Shown here: piece by piece, positions 1-5,916 of the stretch
Layout: the number at the start of each line of letters is the position of its first letter
Numbering within the stretch: position 1 is the stretch's first letter
Assembly: GCA_003139735.1 (NCBI GenBank)
Contig: PLGA01000096.1
Location: forward strand, 1-5,916
Reading direction: 5' to 3'
DNA length: 5,916 bases
Origin: Bryobacterales bacterium
Lineage (GTDB): Bacteria; Acidobacteriota; Terriglobia; Bryobacterales; Bryobacteraceae
Notes under the pieces: model-generated
Databases searched by the model: none
Told to the model about the DNA's origin: nothing
What the model saw: the letters and a program-made list of their open reading frames with translations, nothing else
Program-made: the position numbers and the translations under genes

Positions 1-378
1 GAGGACGCGCGCGCCGCCCTGGCGTGGCTCCGCGAACGCTATCGGGCCCTTCCTTTCGCGCTGGCCGGATTCTCTTTCGGCGCGCGCGCCATCACGCGGC
101 TCGGCTGCGAAGTGGAAGGCGCCCGCTGGCTGATGGCGGCCGGTTTCCCCACGCGCTTCGGCCCGGTGGATTATCTCGACGCCTGCCGCGTCCGCAAAAT
201 TCTCATTCAAAGCACGCACGACCAGTACGGCCCGCGCGCGGAGCTGGAACCCATCTATGCGAAACTCCCCGAGCCCAAAGAACTGATTTGGATCGAAGCC
301 GCCGACCACTTCTTCGCCGGCGGGTTGGAAGAACTGGAAGAGCGGGTCGGAGAGGCGGCGTTGGGCGGTGGATCGTAA
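1..378 (+). CDS. Alpha/beta hydrolase, C-terminal part (5' end outside window)
   Basis: The frame is open from base 1 and ends at TAA 376-378, giving 125 codons of a serine hydrolase of the alpha/beta fold. The nucleophile elbow GFSFGA has its Ser at visible residue 25 (bases 73-75). The acid lies in STHDQYGP (Asp at residue 74) and the base in AADHFF (His at residue 103), so the Ser-Asp-His triad is complete and in the normal order. The tail after the His is about 22 residues, usual for this fold. The pattern 'DQYGP' followed by 'EPKELIWIEAADHFF' is typical of small, uncharacterised cytoplasmic esterase-like hydrolases (COG2945/dienelactone-hydrolase-like). The substrate cannot be inferred. 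The N-terminal strands and the oxyanion-hole region lie left of the window. No signal peptide can be judged. It converges on the TIGR03435 gene with a 148-base gap. Confidence 0.85.
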   Translation, partial: EDARAALAWLRERYRALPFALAGFSFGARAITRLGCEVEGARWLMAAGFPTRFGPVDYLDACRVRKILIQSTHDQYGPRAELEPIYAKLPEPKELIWIEAADHFFAGGLEELEERVGEAALGGGS

Positions 379-526
379 GTTTTCGGTAAGGATGTATGAG
401 GTCCCCGCAGACAGCTGTTAAGGTCGTTCTGCCGCCGGCGTCCGGCGTGGAGGAAGGCCGTGCCGCGAAGCAATACCCCCATCATCAGCCGGGAGTGTGG
501 CCGCCAGCCGTTCGTTACATCCCAGC

Positions 527-1285
527 TCAATTGGCCGACGCTTTTTCCATGCTTTCAATCACGATCACTTCCACCGCGCCTTTTTTGACGATGTCCAGTT
601 TCAATCCCAGTTGCTCCTGCAACGCTGTGAAGATGCCGGGAAGCTCGTCGCTGACGACTTCCTCTGGTGCCCACGCGAATTTGAAGTCGAAATCCCCTTT
701 TAGCCCGGTGTTGTCGGCAACGGTTCGGCCTACCATGCCGGCAAGATTTTGTGCCAGCGCGGACATTGGCATGCTTTGTCCGGTCATGCTGGCCCTGCCA
801 TTATTAGACGAAACGCTGAAGTTCGGAGCGTGCCCACCCAGGCTCTGGTGAAACTTCGGCCCGTTCTTACCCACGACGAGCGAGTACGTGGGAAATTCTT
901 TCATTTCCCTGTGAAATTTCAGCTTGAAACGATCCACTAACATGGCCTGAAGGAGCGGTCTGAGTTGTTCCGGGCTGAGTTCGTTCGGGGTGGCGGCTTT
1001 CGCGACAATGTCATATCTTTCGTCGTTCAGCCATTTCGGCGCTCGGGCGATTTGGAAGTCCTTGATGCCGAAAGCCTCTGTGACGAGGAACTGCACTGGG
1101 ACGTTCCGCGCGGTGTACCGACCGCCCGGTTGGGTGCCTGCATCCAAACCATGGCCATCTTTGTCCGGCTTGATGGAAATAACGTCGAAGGTCTTTGCGG
1201 TTTGTGCACCAACCCCCGGCACGGCTACCATTGCAGTGATTCCGATAACACCCAGATGCAGGGCGCATAAAACTCTCTTTGTCAT
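527..1285 (-). CDS. TIGR03435 family secreted protein (Acidobacteriota-type)
   Basis: This is a 252-residue protein of unknown function. The chosen ATG (bases 1285-1283) begins a signal peptide: MTKR, a hydrophobic core to about residue 25, then a likely signal peptidase I site at GVGA-QT (residues 24-29). The frame stays open upstream of it, but that extension is low in hydrophobicity and would bury the signal peptide, so the shorter start is preferred. The mature part shows the family pattern: FDVISIKP near residue 33, GGRYTARNVPVQFLV at 54-68, APKWLNDERYDIVAKA at 82-97, a middle section ending in MLVDRFKLKFHRE, then GRTVADNTGLKGDFDF at 187-201 and the C-terminal LGLKLDIVKKGAVEVIVIE with a terminal EKASAN. 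Length matches a complete single-domain member. These proteins occur in many paralogues per genome in Solibacter-like bacteria; their role is unknown. The SD is weak (AGTGG). Family call is strong; function is open. Confidence 0.93.
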   Translation of the reverse strand: MTKRVLCALHLGVIGITAMVAVPGVGAQTAKTFDVISIKPDKDGHGLDAGTQPGGRYTARNVPVQFLVTEAFGIKDFQIARAPKWLNDERYDIVAKAATPNELSPEQLRPLLQAMLVDRFKLKFHREMKEFPTYSLVVGKNGPKFHQSLGGHAPNFSVSSNNGRASMTGQSMPMSALAQNLAGMVGRTVADNTGLKGDFDFKFAWAPEEVVSDELPGIFTALQEQLGLKLDIVKKGAVEVIVIESMEKASAN

Positions 1286-1321
1286 ACCACTTTTTACGAA
1301 TTGAAGGGGGTGAAGGTTAAC

Positions 1322-1351
1322 ATTAAATTGCCGAAACCTTTGCGCTGTCGG
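1322..1351 (-). promoter_or_regulatory. Possible promoter of the TIGR03435 gene
   Basis: On the - strand, CCGACA (1351-1346) and TTTAAT (1327-1322) are separated by 18 bases, matching 4/6 and 5/6 of the sigma-70 consensus. The spot lies about 37 bases before the ATG at 1285 and in a clearly AT-richer patch than the surroundings. This was found by eye; the -35 is poor, so treat it as a candidate only. Confidence 0.3.
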
Positions 1352-1358
1352 TTTACCA

Positions 1359-1556
1359 TCACTTCCGCTGGACTCGGTGTCGACGCGCTGCGGCGAGCAG
1401 TTTCTCCCGCAACGCAGGCGCTGGCGCGCCGGAACCGACTTCTTTGGTCTGAACCGCGAATCGCCCAACCGCGCTTTGCCGCATAATCGCACATGGCGCA
1501 AATCTGCAGGGGCAAGGTCTATTGGTATCCAGGAGCCACGCCGCGTCGTCGGGCAT
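1359..1556 (-). pseudogene. Remnant of a VapC-like PIN-domain toxin gene (N-terminal motif only)
   Basis: The reading frame starts at ATG 1556-1554, whose A is shared with the TGA stop of the upstream antitoxin-like gene (TGATG junction, 1558-1554). This is the classical coupling of vapB to vapC. The first 12 residues, MPDDAAWLLDTN, carry the LLDTN motif with which PIN ribonuclease domains begin; Asp10 would be the first metal-binding acid. After this the frame reads RPCPCRFAPC and then AIMRQSAVGRF, which weakly resembles the next helix of such toxins, and ends at 65 residues. A working VapC has about 130 residues and further conserved acids (the usual Glu and the C-terminal Asp pair), none of which are seen in any - strand frame down to 1286. 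I infer a toxin broken by indels or by replacement of its body. The alternative is a chance LLDTN in a short spurious ORF; the position directly after a VapB-like gene argues against that. Confidence 0.5.
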
Positions 1557-1804
1557 CAGTAGTGATCCCGATACAGGCTCGTGCGGGTGAAGGCATCATC
1601 GGGTAGTGCCGGGATCTTACGGGAGAAATGCGCCATCTCCCGGAGCGTGTTTTCAAGCCGGTCACGGTTCAGCCGCCGGGTGGGAGGACGGACAGCCTCT
1701 TCGAGCAGACTCGCGGCGTAAGCTTCGACTTCACGGTCGTGGGCGGCAGCCCGCCGTGCCAGCTCGGCCTGAACCTCGGGTGCAATCTCAACGGTGATCG
1801 TCAC
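1556..1804 (-). CDS. VapB-like antitoxin, probably orphaned
   Basis: This is an 82-residue protein starting at GTG (1804-1802) behind a strong SD (AAAGGAG, spacing 5). The N-terminal half has the layout of a ribbon-helix-helix DNA-binding domain: a short strand (TITVEIAP, residues 2-9), helix EVQAELARRAAAHD and helix EVEAYAASLLEEAV. The C-terminal half (about 40-82) is charged and likely flexible, ending in KIPALPDDAFTRTSLYRDHY. A tail with 'LP..AF.R..LY.D' is common in small proteins encoded directly before PIN-domain toxins, and is the kind of segment that wraps the toxin. A RHH antitoxin would bind its own promoter as a dimer and neutralise the toxin. Here the following toxin frame appears broken (stop and ATG overlap by one base), so the antitoxin may be a relic or act on a toxin elsewhere. 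Family assignment is from pattern only. Confidence 0.72.
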   Translation of the reverse strand: MTITVEIAPEVQAELARRAAAHDREVEAYAASLLEEAVRPPTRRLNRDRLENTLREMAHFSRKIPALPDDAFTRTSLYRDHY

Positions 1805-1809
1805 GCTCG

Positions 1810-1816
1810 CTCCTTT
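1810..1816 (-). promoter_or_regulatory. Shine-Dalgarno of the VapB-like gene
   Basis: On the - strand the bases read AAAGGAG, five bases before the GTG start at 1804. It is the strongest ribosome-binding site in the window and fixes the GTG start, as no ATG lies nearby in frame. Confidence 0.75.
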
Positions 1817-1872
1817 CAGGCAATCTTGCGCTACCCCGCCTATTCAACCTTACCGCGGCCGTGGGGCCTCCG

Positions 1873-3090
1873 CTATTCCCCGAACGTCACCGCCCGCCGC
1901 TCCCTCCCCACCGCCGTCAGCACCGCCGCTAGAAGGAACACCGATGCCGCCACGCCCGCCATCGCCCCCGCATAGCCAATACGGCGCGCCATCACCGCCT
2001 CCACATAAGGCGCCGTGGACGCCACCGCCACCCCGCATTGATACCCGAAGCCAGGCAGGAAGCCGCGCACCGAATCCGGGGACAGTTCGGTCAGGTGCGC
2101 CGGCGTCACGCCCCACGCGCCTTGCACCAGGAACTGAATCAGGAACGCGCCCACCCACAGCCACGCCACCGACGGCGCGAACGCCCACAGCGGAACCACC
2201 AGCACGGCCGCCAGCAAAGCCGTCACCATGGCGCGCCGCCGGCCCCACCAATCCGACAGCAGCCCGAACAGCGTGCCACCGCATATCGCCCCTACCATGG
2301 AAAACGCCGTCAGGGCAGACCGCTGCTCGGGGCCGAAATGCCATTTCCGCTCCAGGAGAGTCGGAAACAAGTCTTGCGTGCCGTGCGAGGCGAGGTTCAT
2401 GCCCGTCATCAGGGCGGCGATATAAAGGAAGAGCTTCCAATGCGAGAGGGCGGAACGGCACAGGTCCTGCCAGTTCTGGTGGCGCGTCTTGCGCCAGACC
2501 TCGGATTCCTTCACGCGAAAAGCGACGAAAACGGACAGCAACGCCGGTAGTCCGCCCAGGAAGAACAGCGGACGCCATCCCAGCCGCCCGAACAAAAAGT
2601 AGTAGCACACCGCCGCCAGCAAATAGCCCGCCGCGTAGCCTTGTTGCAGCACGCCGGAGAGCAGGCCGCGCAGCCGCGGCGGAACCTTCTCCATGGCCAG
2701 CGACGCGCCCACGCCCCACTCGCCGCCCATGCCGACGCCGAACAACGCGCGCAGGACGAGGAACGCCGCGTAGTTGGGGGCCAGCCCGGACAAAACTTCC
2801 ATTACGGAGTAGAACACCAGGACGAGCATGAACGGCAGGCGCCGCCCGTAGCGGTCCGCCAGCAGTCCGAACACAAACGCGCCTACCGGACGAAAAGCCA
2901 GTGTGACGCCCAAAGTCACGGCCATTTCCGCATCGGACTTGTGGAACTCGCGCCCGATGGCGGTCAGGCACATGACAAGCAGGAAGAAATCGAAGGCGTC
3001 GAGGGTCCAGCCGAGAAAGCCCGCCAGCACCGCGGCCCGATGGTCGCCCGCGGCCGGCGCCGCCCCGGCTTCCGTGTGCGAATCAGTCAC
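1873..3090 (-). CDS. MFS carboxylate:H+ symporter (Jen1/SHS-like)
   Basis: This is a 405-residue inner-membrane permease of the major facilitator superfamily with a full 12-helix pattern. GFLGWTLDAFDFFL (24-37) in TM1 is typical of the sialate:H+ symporter (SHS) and metabolite:H+ symporter groups. The loop 2-3 motif GLLADRYGRR is at 75-84, its second-half repeat GLLSDWWGRRR at 276-286, and RALFGVGMGGEWGVG at 114-128. In TM7 the stretch N232-L-A-S-H-G-T-Q-D-L-F-P-T244 fits exactly the published Nxx[S/T]Hx[S/T]QDxxxT motif of Jen1-type monocarboxylate transporters, so lactate, pyruvate or a similar short acid is the likely substrate, imported with protons. Start is GTG 3090-3088 with a poor SD; the next Met (residue 40) would cut TM1. 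It is preceded by a double-hairpin region and followed, 68 bases on, by the antitoxin gene. A sialic-acid or aromatic-acid substrate is the main alternative. Confidence 0.88.
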   Translation of the reverse strand: MTDSHTEAGAAPAAGDHRAAVLAGFLGWTLDAFDFFLLVMCLTAIGREFHKSDAEMAVTLGVTLAFRPVGAFVFGLLADRYGRRLPFMLVLVFYSVMEVLSGLAPNYAAFLVLRALFGVGMGGEWGVGASLAMEKVPPRLRGLLSGVLQQGYAAGYLLAAVCYYFLFGRLGWRPLFFLGGLPALLSVFVAFRVKESEVWRKTRHQNWQDLCRSALSHWKLFLYIAALMTGMNLASHGTQDLFPTLLERKWHFGPEQRSALTAFSMVGAICGGTLFGLLSDWWGRRRAMVTALLAAVLVVPLWAFAPSVAWLWVGAFLIQFLVQGAWGVTPAHLTELSPDSVRGFLPGFGYQCGVAVASTAPYVEAVMARRIGYAGAMAGVAASVFLLAAVLTAVGRERRAVTFGE

Positions 3091-3125
3091 GTGTCTTGGT
3101 GTGTCCCCGTGGAGTGAGCCGGGGT

Positions 3126-3144
3126 ACCCACGGTTTCCGTGGGT
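3126..3144. repeat. Perfect hairpin A of a REP-like pair
   Basis: ACCCACGG (3126-3133) and CCGTGGGT (3137-3144) form an 8-bp perfect stem with a 3-base TTT loop. No T-run follows on either strand, so it is not a standard intrinsic terminator. It lies between the 3' end of the small basic-protein gene and the start of the MFS gene, both on the - strand. Confidence 0.75.
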
Positions 3145-3152
3145 CCCTTGCC

Positions 3153-3173
3153 ATGCCGGCGTACCGCCGGCAT
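3153..3173. repeat. Perfect hairpin B of a REP-like pair
   Basis: ATGCCGGCG (3153-3161) and CGCCGGCAT (3165-3173) form a 9-bp perfect stem with a TAC loop. Only 8 bases (3145-3152) separate it from hairpin A. Two strong adjacent dyads in an intergenic space of 143 bases are typical of REP/BIME-type dispersed elements, which can stabilise upstream mRNA ends. Whether it recurs in the genome cannot be seen from this window. Confidence 0.75.
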
Positions 3174-3233
3174 TCGCGTGGGAAAAACACCGCCAGGGAC
3201 GGCCGCGTGGCTTGCAAGGAGGCCCACGAATCC

Positions 3234-3446
3234 CTAGGCCTTCTCGGCCGCCAGCGCCTTCTGTTGGGCTTTCTTCTGCCGCCTCGGCAGCCGGTGCTTG
3301 TCCTTCTTGGGCAGTTTGCCCACCTTCTTCGATTTCGTCTGAGGCTTCGGTTCAGGCGGCGCATCCGGCGGCGCGGCGGCTTTGGGTGCTGGTGCGGCGG
3401 CGCTGTCCTTCTCGCCTTCTTTGGGTGCGGCTGGCTTTTTCGGCAT
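3234..3446 (-). CDS. Small Lys/Ala/Pro-rich basic protein, unknown function
   Basis: The predicted protein has 70 residues, starting at ATG 3446-3444 and ending at TAG 3236-3234. By count it has 17 Lys, 3 Arg, 15 Ala and 13 Pro against only 7 Asp/Glu, so it is strongly basic and mostly disordered. The first half (1-36) is a Pro/Ala linker-like stretch. The second half holds the dense basic part KSKKVGKLPKKDKHRLPRRQ (38-57) followed by a likely helix KKAQQKALAAEK. It has no signal peptide or membrane segment, so it is probably cytoplasmic. The composition resembles histone-H1-like or ribosome-associated tails, so nucleic-acid binding is a reasonable guess, no more. The SD is poor, but a consensus TATAAT sits 25-30 bases before the ATG on the same strand, supporting a real transcript. 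Such composition can also arise by chance in GC-rich DNA, so confidence is moderate. Confidence 0.6.
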   Translation of the reverse strand: MPKKPAAPKEGEKDSAAAPAPKAAAPPDAPPEPKPQTKSKKVGKLPKKDKHRLPRRQKKAQQKALAAEKA

Positions 3447-3470
3447 GGGAGTCGTGATTACGGTGTCACC

Positions 3471-3476
3471 ATTATA
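3471..3476 (-). promoter_or_regulatory. Consensus -10 box for the small basic-protein gene
   Basis: The - strand reads TATAAT exactly (3476-3471) in otherwise GC-rich DNA. Transcription would begin near 3464, leaving a leader of about 18 bases before the ATG at 3446. No good TTGACA partner is seen at 16-18 bases, and there is no TGn extension. Confidence 0.5.
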
Positions 3477-3535
3477 CCCGCACCCGCGGCTCGCCCACGC
3501 TTTTCTTGCGGACTGATAACATGAAAGCGACCGGT

Positions 3536-3964
3536 ATGAGTTTTCAGTGGCTCGACATGCGGATTACGGAGGAGAAACAGCGCCGGGAACGCGAGGCGAC
3601 CGCCCAGGAGCGGCTGCCGCGCGCTTTCGACGAGCTTTACGGCCAATTGCGGGCGTGCGTCGAGTCCTACCAGGCGGCGTTCGGAGCGGAATCGGCGGAA
3701 ATCCGCCGCCACGAAGCGGACGTCCAGGTGACCGTGCGCGCTGAACGCGCGGGCCAATGGCAGCAGTGCGCTCAGGTCTGCGTCCAAGCCGTCCCCGCGC
3801 TGCCTGGCTTCCGCGTCGAGAACGGCGGGGAACCGCTACAGATTCATTTGGGGACGCTTCCCGGCGACAGGCTGCTCTTCAAGCACGAAGAGCAGTACCT
3901 CACCGTCGAGCAACTCACCCGGTTGATCCTGGACCCTGCACTTTTCCAGAACCTGGGCGAGTGA
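3536..3964 (+). CDS. Conserved-looking hypothetical protein
   Basis: The predicted protein has 142 residues from the ATG at 3536 to TGA 3962-3964. In-frame starts also exist at ATG 3521 (5 residues longer) and TTG 3506. None has a good SD; 3536 is preferred because the recognisable protein begins with MSFQWLDMRI and the extra residues look like leader. Residues 5-50 are a charged, probably helical stretch (ITEEKQRREREATAQERLPRAF onwards) that could form a coiled coil. Residues 65-142 look like a compact alternating-strand domain, with VQVTVRAERAGQWQ, VPALPGFRVENGGEPLQIHL and LPGDRLLFKHEEQYLTVEQLTRLIL. It has no signal peptide, membrane segment or catalytic motif. I do not recognise a characterised family and assign no function. 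It is divergent from the small basic-protein gene (90 bases apart) and convergent, without any gap, on the M48 protease gene. Confidence 0.75.
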   Translation: MSFQWLDMRITEEKQRREREATAQERLPRAFDELYGQLRACVESYQAAFGAESAEIRRHEADVQVTVRAERAGQWQQCAQVCVQAVPALPGFRVENGGEPLQIHLGTLPGDRLLFKHEEQYLTVEQLTRLILDPALFQNLGE

Positions 3965-4936
<972 letters not shown>

Positions 4937-4946
4937 GAGTGTCCCT

Positions 4947-4957
4947 AATACCGTATT
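4947..4957. promoter_or_regulatory. Small dyad in the 30-base divergent spacer
   Basis: AATAC-C-GTATT is an inverted repeat with 5-base arms around one central base. It lies midway between the start codons of the M48 protease gene and the class V aminotransferase gene and overlaps the candidate -10 box on the - strand. The position would suit an operator acting on both genes, but a dyad this short can be chance. Confidence 0.3.
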
Positions 4958-4960
4958 GTA
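4955..4960 (-). promoter_or_regulatory. Candidate -10 box of the M48 protease gene
   Basis: The - strand reads TACAAT (4960-4955), 5/6 of TATAAT, with the expected transcription start about 12 bases before the ATG. No convincing -35 was found; it would fall inside the first codons of the opposite gene. Confidence 0.35.
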
Positions 4961-4966
4961 GATGAG

Positions 4967-5916
4967 ATGAGCACAGAATTGGACGCTACCGGTGTAGACG
5001 CGCCTCCGCTTTGGGAAGTTTACGCACCCCAGTTCCCGGTGCGCCAGCGCCAGGTATACCTGAACCACGCTGCCGTGGCGCCGTTGTGCAAGCCCGCCGC
5101 CGACGCCATGAAACGTCTGGCGGACGACTGCCTGAATTTCGGCAGCCTGCACTATGGGGAATGGCTGGCGGCATACAGCGGCCTGCGCATTGCCGCCGCC
5201 AGGCTGACCGGCGCGGACCCTTCCGAGATCGCGCTCGTGAAAAACACTTCCGAGGGCATCGCCACCATAGCCCTCGGCTTGGACTGGAAGCCAGGGGACC
5301 GGATGGTGGGGTTCCGGGAGGAGTTCCCGGCCAACTACTTCCCCTGGAAACGCCTTGAGGAGAAAGGGGTTGAGGTCAGATGGCTGTCCGTGGGCGACCC
5401 TCTCGACCGCATTGACGATGCCTGCCGCGGCGCCAAACTGCTGGCCATCAGCTTTGTGCAATTCCTGAGCGGATACCGAGTCCCTATTCAAGAAATAGGT
5501 GAGATTTGTCGTCGTAATCGATGCATTTTTATGGTAGATGCGATCCAGGGACTCGGCGCCTTTCCGCTCGATGTGCGGGCCTGCCGCATCGATGCCTTGG
5601 CGGCCGACGGACATAAGTGGCTGCTGGGTCCCGAAGGCTGCGGCATCTTGTACATAAATCGGGAACTACAAGACCGCGTGGAGCCGGTGGAATTCGGCTG
5701 GACGAATGTAGCGAAATACAACGACTATGCTTCGCGCGACATGGCCCTCAGACAAGATGCGGGCCGGTACGAGTGCGGAACGCTAAATACCATAGGATGT
5801 TTTGGTTTGCAGGCATCAATTGAATTTTTACTTGAAGTCGGGGTCGGTAAAATCGCTCCTGTTATCCGCAATTTGGCCGACCGGATCGCGGCGGGTGTTG
5901 AGTCCAAGGGCTACCG
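4967..5916 (+). CDS. Class V PLP-dependent aminotransferase-fold enzyme, C-terminus outside window
   Basis: An open frame runs from ATG 4967 to the window edge: 316 full codons of a family usually near 380-400 residues. It is a fold-type I PLP enzyme of aminotransferase class V (COG0520-like, often labelled cysteine desulfurase/selenocysteine lyase). Visible marks: YLNHAAVAP at 31-39; the phosphate-binding NTSEG with Thr94-Ser95-Glu96-Gly97; Asp191 (VDAIQGLG, pairs with the pyridine nitrogen) and Gln194; and the Schiff-base Lys217 in DGHKWLLGPEGCG. Where SufS-type desulfurases have a His stacked on PLP (pattern THxSN), this protein has Phe163 in ISFVQFLSGYR, which argues against a housekeeping SufS and for an uncharacterised class V subgroup. 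The C-terminal region with any desulfurase Cys is not in view. It is cytoplasmic. GC content falls sharply in two stretches (about 5481-5540 and 5781-5840). The SD is weak. It is divergent from the protease gene 30 bases away. Confidence 0.9.
   Translation, partial: MSTELDATGVDAPPLWEVYAPQFPVRQRQVYLNHAAVAPLCKPAADAMKRLADDCLNFGSLHYGEWLAAYSGLRIAAARLTGADPSEIALVKNTSEGIATIALGLDWKPGDRMVGFREEFPANYFPWKRLEEKGVEVRWLSVGDPLDRIDDACRGAKLLAISFVQFLSGYRVPIQEIGEICRRNRCIFMVDAIQGLGAFPLDVRACRIDALAADGHKWLLGPEGCGILYINRELQDRVEPVEFGWTNVAKYNDYASRDMALRQDAGRYECGTLNTIGCFGLQASIEFLLEVGVGKIAPVIRNLADRIAAGVESKGY

Noticed and set aside
433..447. Hairpin CGCCGG-CGT-CCGGCG between the hydrolase and TIGR03435 genes as a shared terminator
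   Set aside because: The stem is only 6 bp with no T-run on either side; in GC-rich DNA this is common by chance.
379..526. Search for the missing second half of the PIN toxin beyond the TIGR03435 gene
   Set aside because: No PIN-like acidic motif was seen in any - strand frame, so a simple insertion splitting vapC is not supported by the window.
396..851. 151-codon + strand frame opposite the TIGR03435 gene
   Set aside because: It is antisense to a gene with strong family motifs and shows no recognisable protein feature.
1286..1501. Upstream extension of the TIGR03435 frame
   Set aside because: It adds 72 Arg/Ser-rich residues before an obvious signal peptide and overlaps the toxin remnant and a promoter-like region.
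1805..1872. Terminator or further gene between the MFS gene and the antitoxin gene
   Set aside because: Apart from the antitoxin SD, only short GC-rich matches are seen, with no stable stem followed by T's.
1794..2971. Long open frames on both strands across the MFS gene (345 and 373 codons)
   Set aside because: Their translations are Pro/Arg/Gly-rich without domain pattern, as expected from shadow frames of a high-GC gene; the MFS frame has full membrane topology and motifs.
3083..3364. 93-codon - strand frame spanning the double hairpin
   Set aside because: It runs out of frame through the small basic-protein gene and through the palindromes, and the translation is Arg-rich and low-complexity.
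4937..5614. Upstream extension of the M48 frame to a 549-residue protein
   Set aside because: It lies entirely antisense to the aminotransferase, whose motifs are clear, and would place the protease signal peptide in the middle of the protein.

Overview
The window is GC-rich, gene-dense bacterial DNA. The best taxonomic clue is an intact TIGR03435-family gene. This family is, to my knowledge, essentially restricted to Acidobacteriota and heavily expanded in the Solibacter/Bryobacter lineage, so a member of Bryobacterales is the likely source. No rRNA, tRNA, CRISPR array, transposase or phage gene was seen.

Layout from left to right: (1) the 3' part of an alpha/beta-hydrolase gene on the + strand, with nucleophile elbow, Asp and His all visible; (2) a convergent, secreted TIGR03435 protein on the - strand; (3) further upstream on the - strand, a VapB-like antitoxin gene whose stop overlaps the ATG of a PIN-toxin reading frame that keeps only its first motif (LLDTN) and then degenerates, so this looks like a toxin-antitoxin pair that has lost its toxin; (4) an MFS transporter on the - strand carrying the exact carboxylate-transporter motif known from yeast Jen1 (NxxSHxTQDxxxT), so probably a lactate/pyruvate-type proton symporter; (5) an intergenic stretch with two adjacent perfect hairpins that resembles a REP-type dispersed repeat; (6) a 70-residue Lys/Ala/Pro-rich basic protein on the - strand with a consensus TATAAT box just upstream; (7) a divergent conserved-looking hypothetical protein on the + strand; (8) a secreted M48 zinc metalloprotease on the - strand whose stop codon directly abuts that of gene 7; (9) a divergent class V PLP-dependent aminotransferase on the + strand, cut by the right edge, separated from the protease by only 30 bases.

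Genes mostly stand singly and alternate in strand, so this is not one large operon. The only tight translational coupling is the antitoxin/toxin-remnant junction. The protease and the aminotransferase share one very short divergent control region. Nothing here amounts to a clearly new multi-gene system. The items most worth a second look are the broken toxin-antitoxin locus beside the TIGR03435 gene, the double-hairpin element, the small basic protein and its divergent partner, and the base-composition drop inside the aminotransferase gene.
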